DNA from: a virus
Reading direction: 5' to 3' (one strand)
Virus record (IMG/VR): IMGVR_UViG_3300020424_000350
Location: 1 to 63,434 of that record
DNA: 63,434 nucleotides
This document shows, in pieces, positions 18,027 to 27,266 of this stretch. A model generated the notes under the pieces. It was not told the DNA's origin. It saw nothing but the letters and a program-made list of their open reading frames with translations, and did not search any database. Made by a program: the position numbers and the translations under genes. Numbering within the stretch: the first letter of the stretch is position 1; every line of letters begins with the position of its first letter.

Positions 18027-19440
18027 CACCCAATACTTCTTGAGCTAGGTTTAATTTACTTCTTAATGCTTTTACTATCTTTTCATCAACAGTGCCTTTA
18101 GAAACTAAATCGATATATGTAACTTTATTGCTTTGTCCTATCCTATGAGCACGGTCTTCCGATTGTAATCTTTTTTCTAAATCATAGTTATTAGAATAAT
18201 AAACAACTGTATTAGCCGCAGTAAGTGTTATACCATACCCACCAGTTTGTACATTACTAATTAAATATTTCAGTTCTGAATCAGGGTCTTGAAATTTATT
18301 AATTATATTTTGTCTATCTTCCTCAGGAGTATCACCATAATAAGTAGCTACCGCTTCGACTCCTACAGTTTCTTCTAATACTTTTAATATTCTTCGTATA
18401 TCGTATTGATAATTAGCCCAAATAATAGTTTTACCTTGTACCTCTGCTAGTATATTTAATAATTCATCGACACGATTATTTTTTATTTCAACTTCCTCAC
18501 CTTTATCATGTTTTACAAAACCACATACAACTTGATGAAGTCTAAGTATTTGTGTAAGTACAGAAGTTACGCTTACAACTTCATTATCTTCTAGTTCTGC
18601 TAGAGCATAATCTTTTATTTCGTCATATACTTTCTTCTGCTCAGGGGTAAGTTCTACTTCCCTTCGCATATATACTTTATCAGGTAAGTCTAAACATTCT
18701 TTTTTGAGAACTCGGTACGAAAAGTTATTTACTTTATTACTAAGCTCATCTAAATGTTGATACCCTACAACTTGTCTAAAACTTCTTTGTCCCATAGCCC
18801 TATTTATAATTTGAGCATATCTATTTTGGAAAGAGTAATACGAACCATAGCCCAATAATGAAGGAGATAAAAACTCGCTTTGGCTAAATAAATCTAACGG
18901 TGATTGAGTAACTGGAAATCCAGTTAGTATTCTGCGATACTTACAATTTACCGCTAGTTTTAAAAGACTTTTGGTTCGTTGTGCTTTAGGATTTTTTATA
19001 GTCGTTGATTCGTCAACCGCTATCAGTGGGAAGTGGGTATTGATAAATTTATCAACAAACGTTACACCTTTCTTCGTGCTAAATGCTTCAACATTTATAA
19101 CTAATATTTTTAAATCTAAAGTACGGTCAAATAAACTTAATAACTTTTCTTTCTCTTTTTTAGTAGGGTTAGGGTTCCATACACCTACCCTATGTATTAC
19201 GTGGTCAGGTAAATGTGTAGGTATTTCTCTTTCTGACCAATTTTCATAAACACCTTTTGGTGCAATAATTATAGCCGCATTGATTTTACCCCTATCGTAA
19301 AGTACAGCTATATTATCAATAAGGACTTTAGATTTACCTGTCCCCATTTCCATAAAATATGCAAACTCCTCTTTATCCCAAGAGCGTTTTAATGCCTCTA
19401 ATTGATGACCGTAAGGTTCGGTCTTAAATTTATATTTCAT
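17998..19440 (-). CDS. SNF2/SWI2-family DNA helicase
   Basis: The 480-residue protein has all main SF2 Snf2 motifs: YGHQLEAL (Q-like), MEMGTGKS (motif I), AVDEST (motif II), LTGFPVTQ (motif III), then NVQTGGYGITLTAAN and DRAHRIGQ (V and VI). The C-terminal xSKGTVDEKIVKAL is also typical. It probably remodels or translocates along duplex DNA during replication, repair or recombination. It is transcribed leftward away from the replication block and precedes the AlkB-like gene, so the pair may act in alkylation or base repair. Confidence 0.9.
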   Translation of the reverse strand: MKYKFKTEPYGHQLEALKRSWDKEEFAYFMEMGTGKSKVLIDNIAVLYDRGKINAAIIIAPKGVYENWSEREIPTHLPDHVIHRVGVWNPNPTKKEKEKLLSLFDRTLDLKILVINVEAFSTKKGVTFVDKFINTHFPLIAVDESTTIKNPKAQRTKSLLKLAVNCKYRRILTGFPVTQSPLDLFSQSEFLSPSLLGYGSYYSFQNRYAQIINRAMGQRSFRQVVGYQHLDELSNKVNNFSYRVLKKECLDLPDKVYMRREVELTPEQKKVYDEIKDYALAELEDNEVVSVTSVLTQILRLHQVVCGFVKHDKGEEVEIKNNRVDELLNILAEVQGKTIIWANYQYDIRRILKVLEETVGVEAVATYYGDTPEEDRQNIINKFQDPDSELKYLISNVQTGGYGITLTAANTVVYYSNNYDLEKRLQSEDRAHRIGQSNKVTYIDLVSKGTVDEKIVKALRSKLNLAQEVLGDEKWRDWIA

Positions 19441-19676
19441 AGCTACTTTCTTATTTCTAAAGCGGATTATATATTATATTTAAATCAAAATATACTGGAG
19501 TAATAATATTTCTCCGTGCCCTCTAATAGATTTTAGCTAAAACTAATAGGGTACAAACCGTTATAAAAATTAAGTTTTTTAAAACAATCTATTAGTCTAT
19601 TAAAAATATTAGTAGTTCTAAAAACTTTTTTAGATTTAATTTTTTAAATCTGAAAATACTAATAAAAATAATATCC
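19441..19676. promoter_or_regulatory. divergent intergenic region with CTAATAG repeats
   Basis: This 236-base AT-rich gap separates the leftward helicase operon from the rightward replication block. It holds CTAATAG at 19523-19529 and 19543-19549, its complement CTATTAG at 19589-19595 and a variant at 19597-19603. The same element recurs at 42532, 42587 and 42672 in the other large intergenic region. Likely roles are regulator operators or replication-initiator sites; the leftward promoter should also lie here but no clear match is seen. Confidence 0.45.
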
Positions 19677-19705
19677 TTTACTTTGTCGTTTTAAATTAGT
19701 AAAGT
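19677..19705 (+). promoter_or_regulatory. phage promoter family member P1
   Basis: TTTACT (19677-19682), a 17-nt spacer, then TAAAGT (19700-19705). The flanking cTTTACTtt matches the repeated family. It drives the replication operon from 19734 and is followed by the extended ribosome binding box agAAAGGAGAAA. Confidence 0.75.
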
Positions 19706-19733
19706 AAGCCCTTAGAAATCAGAAAGGAGAAAC

Positions 19734-20054
19734 ATGACAGTATATGTTATACAAGAAGTCCCAGGACGAAACATCACGTCTGCTAGACAGTATGGTGATT
19801 TTGAAGTCTTGTTGCCTTCTAATACTAATATCATGTTAAGTGCTTCACCGTCTATAAAAAGGATGAAACAATCCTTACAAGACTTTAAAGATGAAGATTA
19901 CTTATTACTGATAGGAGACCCTGCCGCGATTGGTGTCGCGTGTTCGGTGGCTTCATATTATAATCGGGGTCGTTATAATATACTAAAGTGGGATAGGCAA
20001 GAAGGTACTTACTATCCTGTCAAAATAGACCTACACGAGAAAGGAGAAATATGA
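19734..20054 (+). CDS. conserved phage protein, first of replication operon
   Basis: A 106-residue protein with a predicted alpha/beta fold (VYVIQEVP, then LLIGDPAAIGVACSVASYYN and ILKWDRQ). Homologous short proteins commonly precede SSB-like genes in marine phages, but no function is assigned. It has a strong ribosome binding site (AAAGGAG) and lies directly behind promoter P1. It overlaps the next gene by four bases. Confidence 0.55.
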   Translation: MTVYVIQEVPGRNITSARQYGDFEVLLPSNTNIMLSASPSIKRMKQSLQDFKDEDYLLLIGDPAAIGVACSVASYYNRGRYNILKWDRQEGTYYPVKIDLHEKGEI

Positions 20055-20629
20055 CAGAAAATAAACCAACTTTTGAGCAACTAGTCGGAGAAGAAAATGT
20101 TTCGGATTGGGACAAAGATGTTTCTGACGGGGAGCTCTCAACTGTTTCTGCTTTAGCCAATAAACAGCTGAATCTAGAGAAAGAACTTAAAGATTTAGAA
20201 GAAGCTGTAAAGGTTAAAAAAGAAGAACTTAGATTAGTAGCTGAACAAGAACTTCCAGACGCTATGCAAACTGCAGGGCTAACGGAAATAATCTTGAGTA
20301 GCGGAGAAAAGATTACTATAGGAGATTACTATGGTGCTCATATTTCTAAAGCTAATCAAAAACTGGCTTATGACTGGCTTGTTCGTAACGGACATGAAGG
20401 ACTTATAAAAAATGAGGTACTTCTAAAGTTCGGTAGAGATGAAGACGTTGTAGTTAATGAAACTGTAGACGCTCTAAAATCTCGTGGACTAGCTCCAGAA
20501 ATACGTCAAAGCATTCACCCTAGTACTTTAAAAGCGTTCGTAAAAGAACAACTTAGTAATGGAGTGGATATTCCGAGTGAACCATTTGGTGTCTTTGTAG
20601 GCACTAAAGCAACTATAAAAAAGGTGTAA
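20051..20629 (+). CDS. coiled-coil protein of replication operon
   Basis: A 192-residue protein. Residues 30-70 form a coiled coil (LNLEKELKDLEEAVKVKKEE), followed by a compact domain with EIILSSGEKITIGDYYGAHIS and a helical end that predicts HPSTLKAFVKEQL. It lies between a conserved small gene and the SSB-like gene. The layout resembles a replisome accessory or nuclease inhibitor (Gam-like) protein, but no family is certain. Confidence 0.45.
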   Translation: MTENKPTFEQLVGEENVSDWDKDVSDGELSTVSALANKQLNLEKELKDLEEAVKVKKEELRLVAEQELPDAMQTAGLTEIILSSGEKITIGDYYGAHISKANQKLAYDWLVRNGHEGLIKNEVLLKFGRDEDVVVNETVDALKSRGLAPEIRQSIHPSTLKAFVKEQLSNGVDIPSEPFGVFVGTKATIKKV

Positions 20630-20630
20630 T

Positions 20631-21425
20631 ATGGCGAATACGCAAAACACAGAGGTCGCAGAGAAAAAGTCTACCGCAGTAGCGGCATATGATGATTCTT
20701 TGTTATCAGCGGGAACTGGCTTAGAGGAGGCTACAACAGAGGATTATGCTATCCCCTTTATACGTCTGCTCCAACCTATGTCCCCACAACTAAATAAGAA
20801 TAGTGGAAACTATATCGAAGGTGCTTCTGCTGGTGACCTGATAAATACGGTCAGTGGTGAGGTGTATGATGGAGAAAAAGGTATTTCAGTAGTACCTTGT
20901 GCCTACTCTAAAAAGTATATAGAGTGGATTCCTAGAGAAAAAGGTGGTGGATTAGTAGACGCTAATCACGATATGTCTATACTAAAGTCTTGTAAAAGGG
21001 ATGAACAAACTAGACGATATTACTTACAGAACGGTAATGAGATTGTAGAAACTGCACAGTTTTTCGTCTTAGTTACTGAGCCTGACCCACAACAAGCACT
21101 TATAACTATGACTTCTACCCAACTAGGTGTAGCTAGGAAATGGTTGACAATGCTAAGAATGGCTAGAGTGAAAAATAGTGCGGGGGCTTCTGTCCAAGCA
21201 CCTATGTTCGCGTTTACCTATAAATTAGGTACTAGTTCAATGTCTAATGATAAAGGTACATGGAATGTATTTACAGTAAACCAAGAAGGTCAAACTGATT
21301 TAGACACAGCTATGGTAGCTAAAGAGTTTATGTCTTCGGCAAAACAAGGTGATGTTGAAGTTAAACATGAACAAGACGGTACTGTATCAAAAACTAATGG
21401 AGAAGCTGAAGAAGCACCATTTTAA
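20631..21425 (+). CDS. single-stranded DNA-binding-like protein
   Basis: The 264-residue protein opens with an acidic, flexible N-terminus. Its core has IPFIRLLQPMSPQLNK, VVPCAYSKKYIEW, and a beta-rich central region with aromatic residues. The C-terminus is very acidic (EEAPF), as in phage SSBs that recruit partners. Position between a coiled-coil gene and a primase supports ssDNA binding. A direct OB-fold signature is not obvious, so the call depends on context and the acidic tail. Confidence 0.55.
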   Translation: MANTQNTEVAEKKSTAVAAYDDSLLSAGTGLEEATTEDYAIPFIRLLQPMSPQLNKNSGNYIEGASAGDLINTVSGEVYDGEKGISVVPCAYSKKYIEWIPREKGGGLVDANHDMSILKSCKRDEQTRRYYLQNGNEIVETAQFFVLVTEPDPQQALITMTSTQLGVARKWLTMLRMARVKNSAGASVQAPMFAFTYKLGTSSMSNDKGTWNVFTVNQEGQTDLDTAMVAKEFMSSAKQGDVEVKHEQDGTVSKTNGEAEEAPF

Positions 21426-21439
21426 CATAGGGGTAAATT

Positions 21440-22963
21440 ATGTCGTTGGCAGAGGAATTTGCCAAACGGTTTGCTGGACTTCGTCAAGCGTATGGGACTT
21501 TTACAGCCCTAAACGAAACTAGGGAAGACGGTAAGGCGAGTGGAAAAAATGTAACTATATCTAAAGAGCTATCCGATGAAGGACTGCTTAAACTTTGGGA
21601 GAACCATTTAAAAGGTAAACAAAGTATAGGAATCGTAGCCATTGATGAAAATAATCAATGTGTCTGGGGAGCTATAGATGTAGACGAATATCAACTAGAC
21701 TTAAAAGGACTAGCTAAAAAGATATCGAAACATAAACTACCACTTACCGTTTGTCGTAGTAAAAGCGGAGGAGCACATATTTATCTTTTCGTATCTGAGC
21801 CTGTCGAAGCTTCATTAATGCAACGTAAGTTAAGACAACTTGCTGCGTCAATAGGTTTCGGTCAGGCTGAGATATTTCCAAAACAAACACAACTATTATT
21901 AGATAGAGGGGACAGAGGTAGCACTCTGAATATGCCATATTTCGCAGGAGAGAACTCTACACGGTATGCATATAATGGAGAAGGACAAGCTATAAGTCCC
22001 GAAGAATTTTTAGAAAGAGCAGAAGAATTAATACTATCTCCCTCAGGGCTAGAGTCGTTAGAAGCTAGTCCTTTAAGTGAGGAGATAGATTGGATAGACC
22101 AATCACCCCCTTGCTTACAACATTTAGTCGTACAAGGGTTTCCTAAAGGTACAAGAAACTCGGGTCTGTTTAATTTAGGTGTATTCCTAAGAAAGAAATA
22201 TCCAGACGATTGGGAAAAGAGATTAGAAGAAGTAAATATAAAATATATGCAACCACCATTAGGTGCACAAGAAGTATTAACTATTGCAAAACAAGTAAAC
22301 AGAAAAGATTATTTCTATAAATGTAATGACCAACCTCTCGCGGGACACTGTAATAGTCCTCTTTGTAGAACTAGGAAGTATGGTATCGGAGCGGGAGGGG
22401 GGACACCATTGTTTAGTAATTTAACTAAACAAGATAGTGACCCGCCAATATGGTTTTTAGACGTAGAGGGCGGTAGGTTAGAACTAGAAACAGATGATTT
22501 ACTAAACCAAAATAGATTTCAGCGTAAGTGTATGGACGCTCTAAATAAAATACCACCGAAGGTAAAAGAAAACGTTTGGAGACAAATAATACAACAACTA
22601 CTAGACTCTTTAACGATTGTTGAAGTACCTAAAGAAGCGTCTACCGAAGGATTTTTCTTAGAGTTATTAGAAGCGTTTTGCACCGAAAGACCTGCGAGAG
22701 AACGTGATGAATTATTACTACATAAACCTTGGACGGATAAAGGCAAGACTTATTTTAGATTAGCAGACCTTATGGAGTATCTACATAGACATAACTTTAA
22801 AGAGTATCAAAGAAATAAATTAACTTCTAAATTAAAACAATTAAATGGAGAGCCATACTTTTTCAATATAAAAGGCAAAGGTGTAAACGTATGGCATATA
22901 GATGAATTTAAAGCTCAAGATGAGTCGCATGATTTACCTGAGTTTGATGATAACCCGATATGA
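21440..22963 (+). CDS. AEP-type primase (TOTE-primase-like)
   Basis: The 507-residue protein carries an archaeo-eukaryotic primase core. WGAIDVDEY (about residues 76-84) supplies the D-x-D catalytic pair, and SKSGGAHIYLF the S-x-H strand, followed by EIFPKQ. A central Cys cluster (CNDQPLAGHCNSPLC, about 293-307) could bind zinc. The C-terminal domain is helical. It would synthesise primers or polymerise DNA. It is transcribed with SSB-like and helicase genes. Confidence 0.75.
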   Translation: MSLAEEFAKRFAGLRQAYGTFTALNETREDGKASGKNVTISKELSDEGLLKLWENHLKGKQSIGIVAIDENNQCVWGAIDVDEYQLDLKGLAKKISKHKLPLTVCRSKSGGAHIYLFVSEPVEASLMQRKLRQLAASIGFGQAEIFPKQTQLLLDRGDRGSTLNMPYFAGENSTRYAYNGEGQAISPEEFLERAEELILSPSGLESLEASPLSEEIDWIDQSPPCLQHLVVQGFPKGTRNSGLFNLGVFLRKKYPDDWEKRLEEVNIKYMQPPLGAQEVLTIAKQVNRKDYFYKCNDQPLAGHCNSPLCRTRKYGIGAGGGTPLFSNLTKQDSDPPIWFLDVEGGRLELETDDLLNQNRFQRKCMDALNKIPPKVKENVWRQIIQQLLDSLTIVEVPKEASTEGFFLELLEAFCTERPARERDELLLHKPWTDKGKTYFRLADLMEYLHRHNFKEYQRNKLTSKLKQLNGEPYFFNIKGKGVNVWHIDEFKAQDESHDLPEFDDNPI

Positions 22964-24459
22964 CATTACCTAGTAAAACACAAGTTATTCTTGGACCGCC
23001 TGGAACTGGAAAGACGAGTACCTTACTTGGTCTTATAGAAGATGAATTAGAAAGTGGAACAGAACCTGATAAGATAGGGTTTTTTACCTTTACTAAAAAG
23101 GCGGTATCTGAGGGTAAAGATAGGGCTATAGCTAAGTTTGATAATATTTTAGATAAAGATTTACCTTATTTTAGGACTTTACATTCTCTAGCGTTTAGAC
23201 AACTAGGATTAAATAGAGAGAATGTTCTAGGTCGTAGGGATATATTAGATTTAAATGAAAAAATGAATTTAAAACTAACTGGGTCTAGTAATTCAGACGA
23301 CGGGCATTTATTTGCTATGACACATGATGATAGATTAGCGTTTATAGAAAACCTAGCACGTATGCGAGGGGTAGGTTTAAAAGACCAATGGCACGATGTA
23401 GAAGACGCTGTAGGTTGGTTTGAATTAGAGCGTTATGCGAAAGGATTAAATTTATTTAAACAAGATAGATTACTCGTAGATTACACAGATATGTTACAAG
23501 ACTTTCTTACTAAAGGAGAAATACCTAAGTTAGATGTTATGTATGTAGATGAAGCTCAAGACTTGTCCCCTTTACAGTGGTCGGTGGTGCGTAAGTTAGC
23601 AGAAAACTCTACTAGGGTTTATGTTGCAGGTGATGATGACCAAGCTATTTATAAGTGGGCGGGTGCTGATGTTGATTATTTAATTAGTAATTCTAAAGAC
23701 GCAATGATTTTAAAACAATCCTATCGTGTACCTTTTTCTGTGCATGATGTTGCTATGAGATGTATAAATCAGGTACGTTCTAGGGTACATAAAACATGGA
23801 ACCCTAGAGAACAAAAAGGTACAGTAAGGTGGGAACCAAACATAGATTTAGTAAACATGGAAAGCGGTGAATGGCTTGTATTAGCTCGGACAAACTACCT
23901 TTTAGAACAAGTAGATGAGTATTGCAGGAATGAAGGTTGGTTTTTTGAAGTGAAGGGTAGACCCAGTATTTCTGAAAAAAAGGTACAATCCGTGATAAAC
24001 TGGGAAAGACTTAGAGCAGGGGAAAAAGTAACTTTAGCTGAGTGTGTGAACATCATAAAACAGATTAAATTAAAAAATCCTAAAGTTATAGATACTATCG
24101 ATGAAAAAACGAAACTTGATATGAAAGATATGCTGTATTACTTTCCCGATATACCTCAAAGTGTTTGGTTTGACGCTTTTAGTTTATTAAGTGTAAAAGA
24201 AATCAGCTACATACGAGCCATGCTACGTAGAGGAGAAAAGATTACTAAAAAACCTAGAATAAAATTATCCACTATTCATGCCGCTAAAGGTGGTGAATGT
24301 GAGAATGTAGTATTGATTACAGATATTACTAATAGAGTTTATAAAAATTATCAGCAAAATCCTGATGATGAGAATAGAGTATTTTATGTTGCAGTTACGA
24401 GAACTAAAGAAAACTTGTACCTTATTGAACCTCAAAGTCCTCGCTGCTACCAAATGTAA
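22960..24459 (+). CDS. UvrD/Rep-family SF1 helicase
   Basis: The 499-residue protein contains GPPGTGKT (Walker A, about residues 13-20), FFTFTKKA (motif Ia), VDEAQDLSPLQW (motif II), AGDDDQAIYKWAGA (motif III), QSYRVP (motif IV), STIHAAKGGECENV (motif V) and YVAVTRTK (motif VI). It is therefore a 3'-5' SF1A DNA helicase for replication or repair. It overlaps the primase stop by four bases. Catalytic residues appear complete. Confidence 0.9.
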   Translation: MTLPSKTQVILGPPGTGKTSTLLGLIEDELESGTEPDKIGFFTFTKKAVSEGKDRAIAKFDNILDKDLPYFRTLHSLAFRQLGLNRENVLGRRDILDLNEKMNLKLTGSSNSDDGHLFAMTHDDRLAFIENLARMRGVGLKDQWHDVEDAVGWFELERYAKGLNLFKQDRLLVDYTDMLQDFLTKGEIPKLDVMYVDEAQDLSPLQWSVVRKLAENSTRVYVAGDDDQAIYKWAGADVDYLISNSKDAMILKQSYRVPFSVHDVAMRCINQVRSRVHKTWNPREQKGTVRWEPNIDLVNMESGEWLVLARTNYLLEQVDEYCRNEGWFFEVKGRPSISEKKVQSVINWERLRAGEKVTLAECVNIIKQIKLKNPKVIDTIDEKTKLDMKDMLYYFPDIPQSVWFDAFSLLSVKEISYIRAMLRRGEKITKKPRIKLSTIHAAKGGECENVVLITDITNRVYKNYQQNPDDENRVFYVAVTRTKENLYLIEPQSPRCYQM

Positions 24460-24466
24460 AAAGTCT

Positions 24467-24495
24467 TTTACTTTGTAATAAATATAAAGTAAACT
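24467..24495 (+). promoter_or_regulatory. phage promoter family member P2
   Basis: TTTACT (24467-24472), a 17-nt spacer, then TAAACT (24490-24495), directly after the UvrD-like gene. It drives the nucleotide-modification operon starting at 24518. Confidence 0.7.
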
Positions 24496-24517
24496 ACTAT
24501 AGGTAAAGGAGATTAAA

Positions 24518-24673
24518 ATGATAAATTGTGTTATTTGCGACCGTAAACGAGATGAGAAGTTCGGACATAACCCAAGTCCTGTGAAAGATGAGGGAAGGTG
24601 TTGTACCTTTTGCAATACCCATATTGTTATACCCGCACGTATATCTGAGTATATAAACAGAGAACGTGATTAA
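24518..24673 (+). CDS. small zinc-ribbon protein
   Basis: A 51-residue product has CVIC near the N-terminus and CCTFC in the middle, so four or five cysteines could bind zinc. It ends with a conserved IVIPARI segment, a pattern seen in short phage zinc-ribbon proteins. AAAGGAG precedes the ATG. It overlaps the next gene by one base and opens the modification operon. Function unknown. Confidence 0.65.
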   Translation: MINCVICDRKRDEKFGHNPSPVKDEGRCCTFCNTHIVIPARISEYINRERD

Positions 24674-24774
24674 TGGCTAATAAAACTATGACCATGAAGG
24701 AACACATGGAGATGATGGAGAGAATAAAAAATAAAGAAAAGAAACCACCGCGTAGGATAAAGGTAAAGAAATGA
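24673..24774 (+). CDS. tiny basic protein
   Basis: A 33-residue Met/Lys-rich peptide (MANKTMTMKEHMEMMERI at the start) with start and stop overlapping its neighbours (TAATG, ATGA). The tight coupling is the main evidence that it is translated. No function is recognised. Confidence 0.45.
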   Translation: MANKTMTMKEHMEMMERIKNKEKKPPRRIKVKK

Positions 24775-25256
24775 ATATATTTTATGTATCTAAAAGTCCT
24801 AAAGAAGCGGCAGAGTTTTTACCTGATAAACTGATAGTAAAAATGCCTTTAGAGTCTGCTCAGATGTTATGCACTGCTCATAGAATACATTCCGATGAAG
24901 ATTGGTGTGACGCTAATGGTATTTATAAAATAGCATATAAAAACCACCCATGTACGATATGGGCTAGAACTACTAGTGATAATTATTTTTGGCTATACAG
25001 TCATTTTATTGCTTTATGTTCTGAATATACTAGAAGATACGGCAAAGAACATTTAAGTTTTACAAAATTAGAAGAACCGCTTTCATATCTTCCCACTGAA
25101 ATAAAGTTAGGAGGATTAACGAAATTACCTCAGGCAATGCCTGATGAGTATAAACATGAGAACCCAGTTCTCGCTTACAGAGATTATGTTATACACGAAA
25201 AACATTATGCTAAGTGGGAAAAGGGTAGAGATAAACCAGATTGGTGGGAGGTGTAA
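24771..25256 (+). CDS. conserved phage protein of the modification operon
   Basis: The 161-residue protein starts MNIFYVSKSPKEAAEFLPDK and continues with the widespread phage family pattern of VKMPLESAQMLCTAHRI, NHPCTIWAR, FWLYSHFIALCSEYTRRYG and QAMPDEYK. This family occurs in many phages next to DNA polymerase and nucleotide genes, usually without assigned function. Conserved His, Glu and Trp residues suggest an enzyme. It is coupled by ATGA overlaps to its neighbours. Confidence 0.65.
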   Translation: MNIFYVSKSPKEAAEFLPDKLIVKMPLESAQMLCTAHRIHSDEDWCDANGIYKIAYKNHPCTIWARTTSDNYFWLYSHFIALCSEYTRRYGKEHLSFTKLEEPLSYLPTEIKLGGLTKLPQAMPDEYKHENPVLAYRDYVIHEKHYAKWEKGRDKPDWWEV

Positions 25257-26113
25257 TGTCATCAATAAGAAGAAAACTTACTGTCAATGAAAACGATAGT
25301 AAAAATACTAGAATGGACTTAGCGTCAGCAGGTATTCTAGGTAATTGGAGACCCGATGAGTTAGCTCATATGAGTCGTTTCGATAAAATAGCTTCACTAT
25401 GTATAGACGAAGCTAAAAGATTAGGTAGACCACTTAATACTTTTGAAGTTGGTTGTGGTGAGTGTTGGGCTTTGCGTTGTCTTTATAAGGCATATGTAAT
25501 AAAAAAGACTGACATAATCAGCTCTTATGTTGGATATGATATAGACCCTGCATGTGAGATGGAAAACCCTTATTGGTCTAATGCGGGTGGAGAACTAAAA
25601 GACTCTGCTTGGTTTAAAATATTTAATGGTGAAATACGTATACAAGATTTAACAGTAGACCCTATATTTAAATTAGACGATGAAAGTATAGATTTCTTTT
25701 GGTCTACGGAAGTTATAGAACACATGGGTAGGGAGTTTGTTCCTGCTTGGTTAGATGACGTTGCTAGGGTTATGAGACCAGGAGCATTAGGATATGTATC
25801 TACTCCTAACCATGATGGGTCTAATGATAAACTTCCCGAAGACCATGTATATGAGTGGGGTTTCGAAGAACTAAAAGAAGAACTAGAAAGAAACTTTGAG
25901 ATAGAAGCTGTTACTGGAACATTTATACAACTTCCTAGATTGAAAAAGTTTATGAATGACCCTGAGAATCACCATAGAGAATATGGAGGATGGACTCATA
26001 AACAATTTAGTATGCTAGAAGATAGATTCGGTAAGCAGTTTTTGAGAATGGCAGCAGCGACTTTTTATCCATCAGTAGCTAATAATTGTGCATGGAGAAT
26101 ACGTAAGAAGTAA
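25256..26113 (+). CDS. class I SAM-dependent methyltransferase
   Basis: The ATG at 25256, overlapping the preceding TAA, gives 285 residues; the upstream TTG would extend it by five residues. Motif I is FEVGCGECWALR, motif II YVGYDIDP, and motif IV-like FFWSTEVIEHMGREFVP, followed by MRPGALGYVSTP. This is a Rossmann methyltransferase of the UbiE/Methyltransf_11 type, not a canonical DNA methylase (no DPPY or PCQ). The target is unknown; the neighbours suggest a nucleotide or base-modifying step. Confidence 0.8.
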   Translation: MSSIRRKLTVNENDSKNTRMDLASAGILGNWRPDELAHMSRFDKIASLCIDEAKRLGRPLNTFEVGCGECWALRCLYKAYVIKKTDIISSYVGYDIDPACEMENPYWSNAGGELKDSAWFKIFNGEIRIQDLTVDPIFKLDDESIDFFWSTEVIEHMGREFVPAWLDDVARVMRPGALGYVSTPNHDGSNDKLPEDHVYEWGFEELKEELERNFEIEAVTGTFIQLPRLKKFMNDPENHHREYGGWTHKQFSMLEDRFGKQFLRMAAATFYPSVANNCAWRIRKK

Positions 26114-27057
26114 TGACCTTTATACCAGAACAAGTAGAACTTTATAAGTATTGGATTTCCGAAAGGGAAGGTATACGAGTGTGTAAAGAATACTATGAAG
26201 ATAAACCGCCTTGGACAGAAGACGAGATACTCAGAAAGTTTAAGTTTTGTCAGGTATATAGAGAAGATGATAGGACTACCCGTTGGTTAAGAACTCATAT
26301 AAGAGACCCATTAAAAGATAAGCCCGAAGTATTTATGGCTACGGTTATCTTTAGGTGGTTTAATCTTATAGAAACGGGTAGAACTCTATTAGATAACAAC
26401 TTACATATAGAATGGGATAGAGAAAAAGCTATAGAACTTATACGAGTACAACCTAAATGGATTACGGGTGCTTATATTATCAAGACACCTAACCGTATGG
26501 ATAAAGTTACAGGAGTCGCTGAGTCTATAACTCATATGTGGAACGCTAAAGATTATATTTTAGAACAACTCTATAAATATAAAGAGCAAGACGGTGGGTC
26601 ATTACAAAAAGCATGGGAACTTATAAAAGAGTATCCGTATATGGGTCCATTTATGGCATACGAGGTAGTCACAGATTTACGATTTACTCATTTGTTAAAC
26701 GAAGCTACAGATATTTGTTCGTGGGCTAACGCTGGTCCAGGTGCAATGAGAGGGCTAAATAGGTTGACAGGTAGAGAACTAACTTTTTCAAAACGAAGTC
26801 ATGACTGGAACTCTGAAATGCAAGAGCTCTACGACATAGTAAAAGTTAATAACCATAATTGGTGGGTATTGAATAAAGGTATGTACGACTTAAAACATAA
26901 CTTCGAAATGAGAGAAGTAGAAGGAGGACTTTGTGAGTTCGATAAGTATTCTCGTATATTAAACGAGGAAGGAAGAACAAGGTCTATTTATAAACATAAT
27001 AAACATCTTCCTATAGTGGAAGACATAAAAGAAGGAGAAAGCATATGGGCAAAATGA
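26113..27057 (+). CDS. 5-hmdU kinase helical-domain / aGPT-pyrophosphorylase-like protein
   Basis: The 314-residue protein matches the family that Pfam calls the 5-hmdU DNA kinase helical domain, which includes alpha-glutamyl/putrescinyl-thymine pyrophosphorylases. Visible signatures are YREDDRTTRW (49-58), FRWFN (80-84), a YPYMGPFMAYEVVTDLR segment (174-190, HhH-like) and ANAGPGAMRGLNRL (205-218). In characterised phages such enzymes replace the pyrophosphate of pyrophosphorylated 5-hydroxymethyl-dU in DNA with an amine or amino acid. No Walker motif is present here, so the kinase half is missing from this protein. It is coupled to the methyltransferase by a one-base overlap. Confidence 0.75.
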   Translation: MTFIPEQVELYKYWISEREGIRVCKEYYEDKPPWTEDEILRKFKFCQVYREDDRTTRWLRTHIRDPLKDKPEVFMATVIFRWFNLIETGRTLLDNNLHIEWDREKAIELIRVQPKWITGAYIIKTPNRMDKVTGVAESITHMWNAKDYILEQLYKYKEQDGGSLQKAWELIKEYPYMGPFMAYEVVTDLRFTHLLNEATDICSWANAGPGAMRGLNRLTGRELTFSKRSHDWNSEMQELYDIVKVNNHNWWVLNKGMYDLKHNFEMREVEGGLCEFDKYSRILNEEGRTRSIYKHNKHLPIVEDIKEGESIWAK

Positions 27058-27266
27058 GTGATTTAGCCATAGAGCTCTTAGATACGTGGGGTGAGGAAGT
27101 CGATAAATACTATACTCAGTTCGTAGAAGTAGCGTATTTTCTAAACGTACCTGCAGATTATACTCAAGCGGTAGAGTTTATAAAAAGGAAGATACCCGTA
27201 CTTACAGACTCAGAGATAGGGTTTCTTATAGACGAAATAACAGGAATGCATAACTCACCAGTATGA
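27045..27266 (+). CDS. small hypothetical protein in modification operon
   Basis: The 73-residue helical protein lies between the pyrophosphorylase-like and thymidylate-synthase-like genes, overlapping both. GGAG seven bases before the ATG at 27045 favours that start over ATG 27054. It is acidic with no family that I recognise. Tight coupling suggests a partner of one of the two enzymes. Confidence 0.55.
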   Translation: MGKMSDLAIELLDTWGEEVDKYYTQFVEVAYFLNVPADYTQAVEFIKRKIPVLTDSEIGFLIDEITGMHNSPV

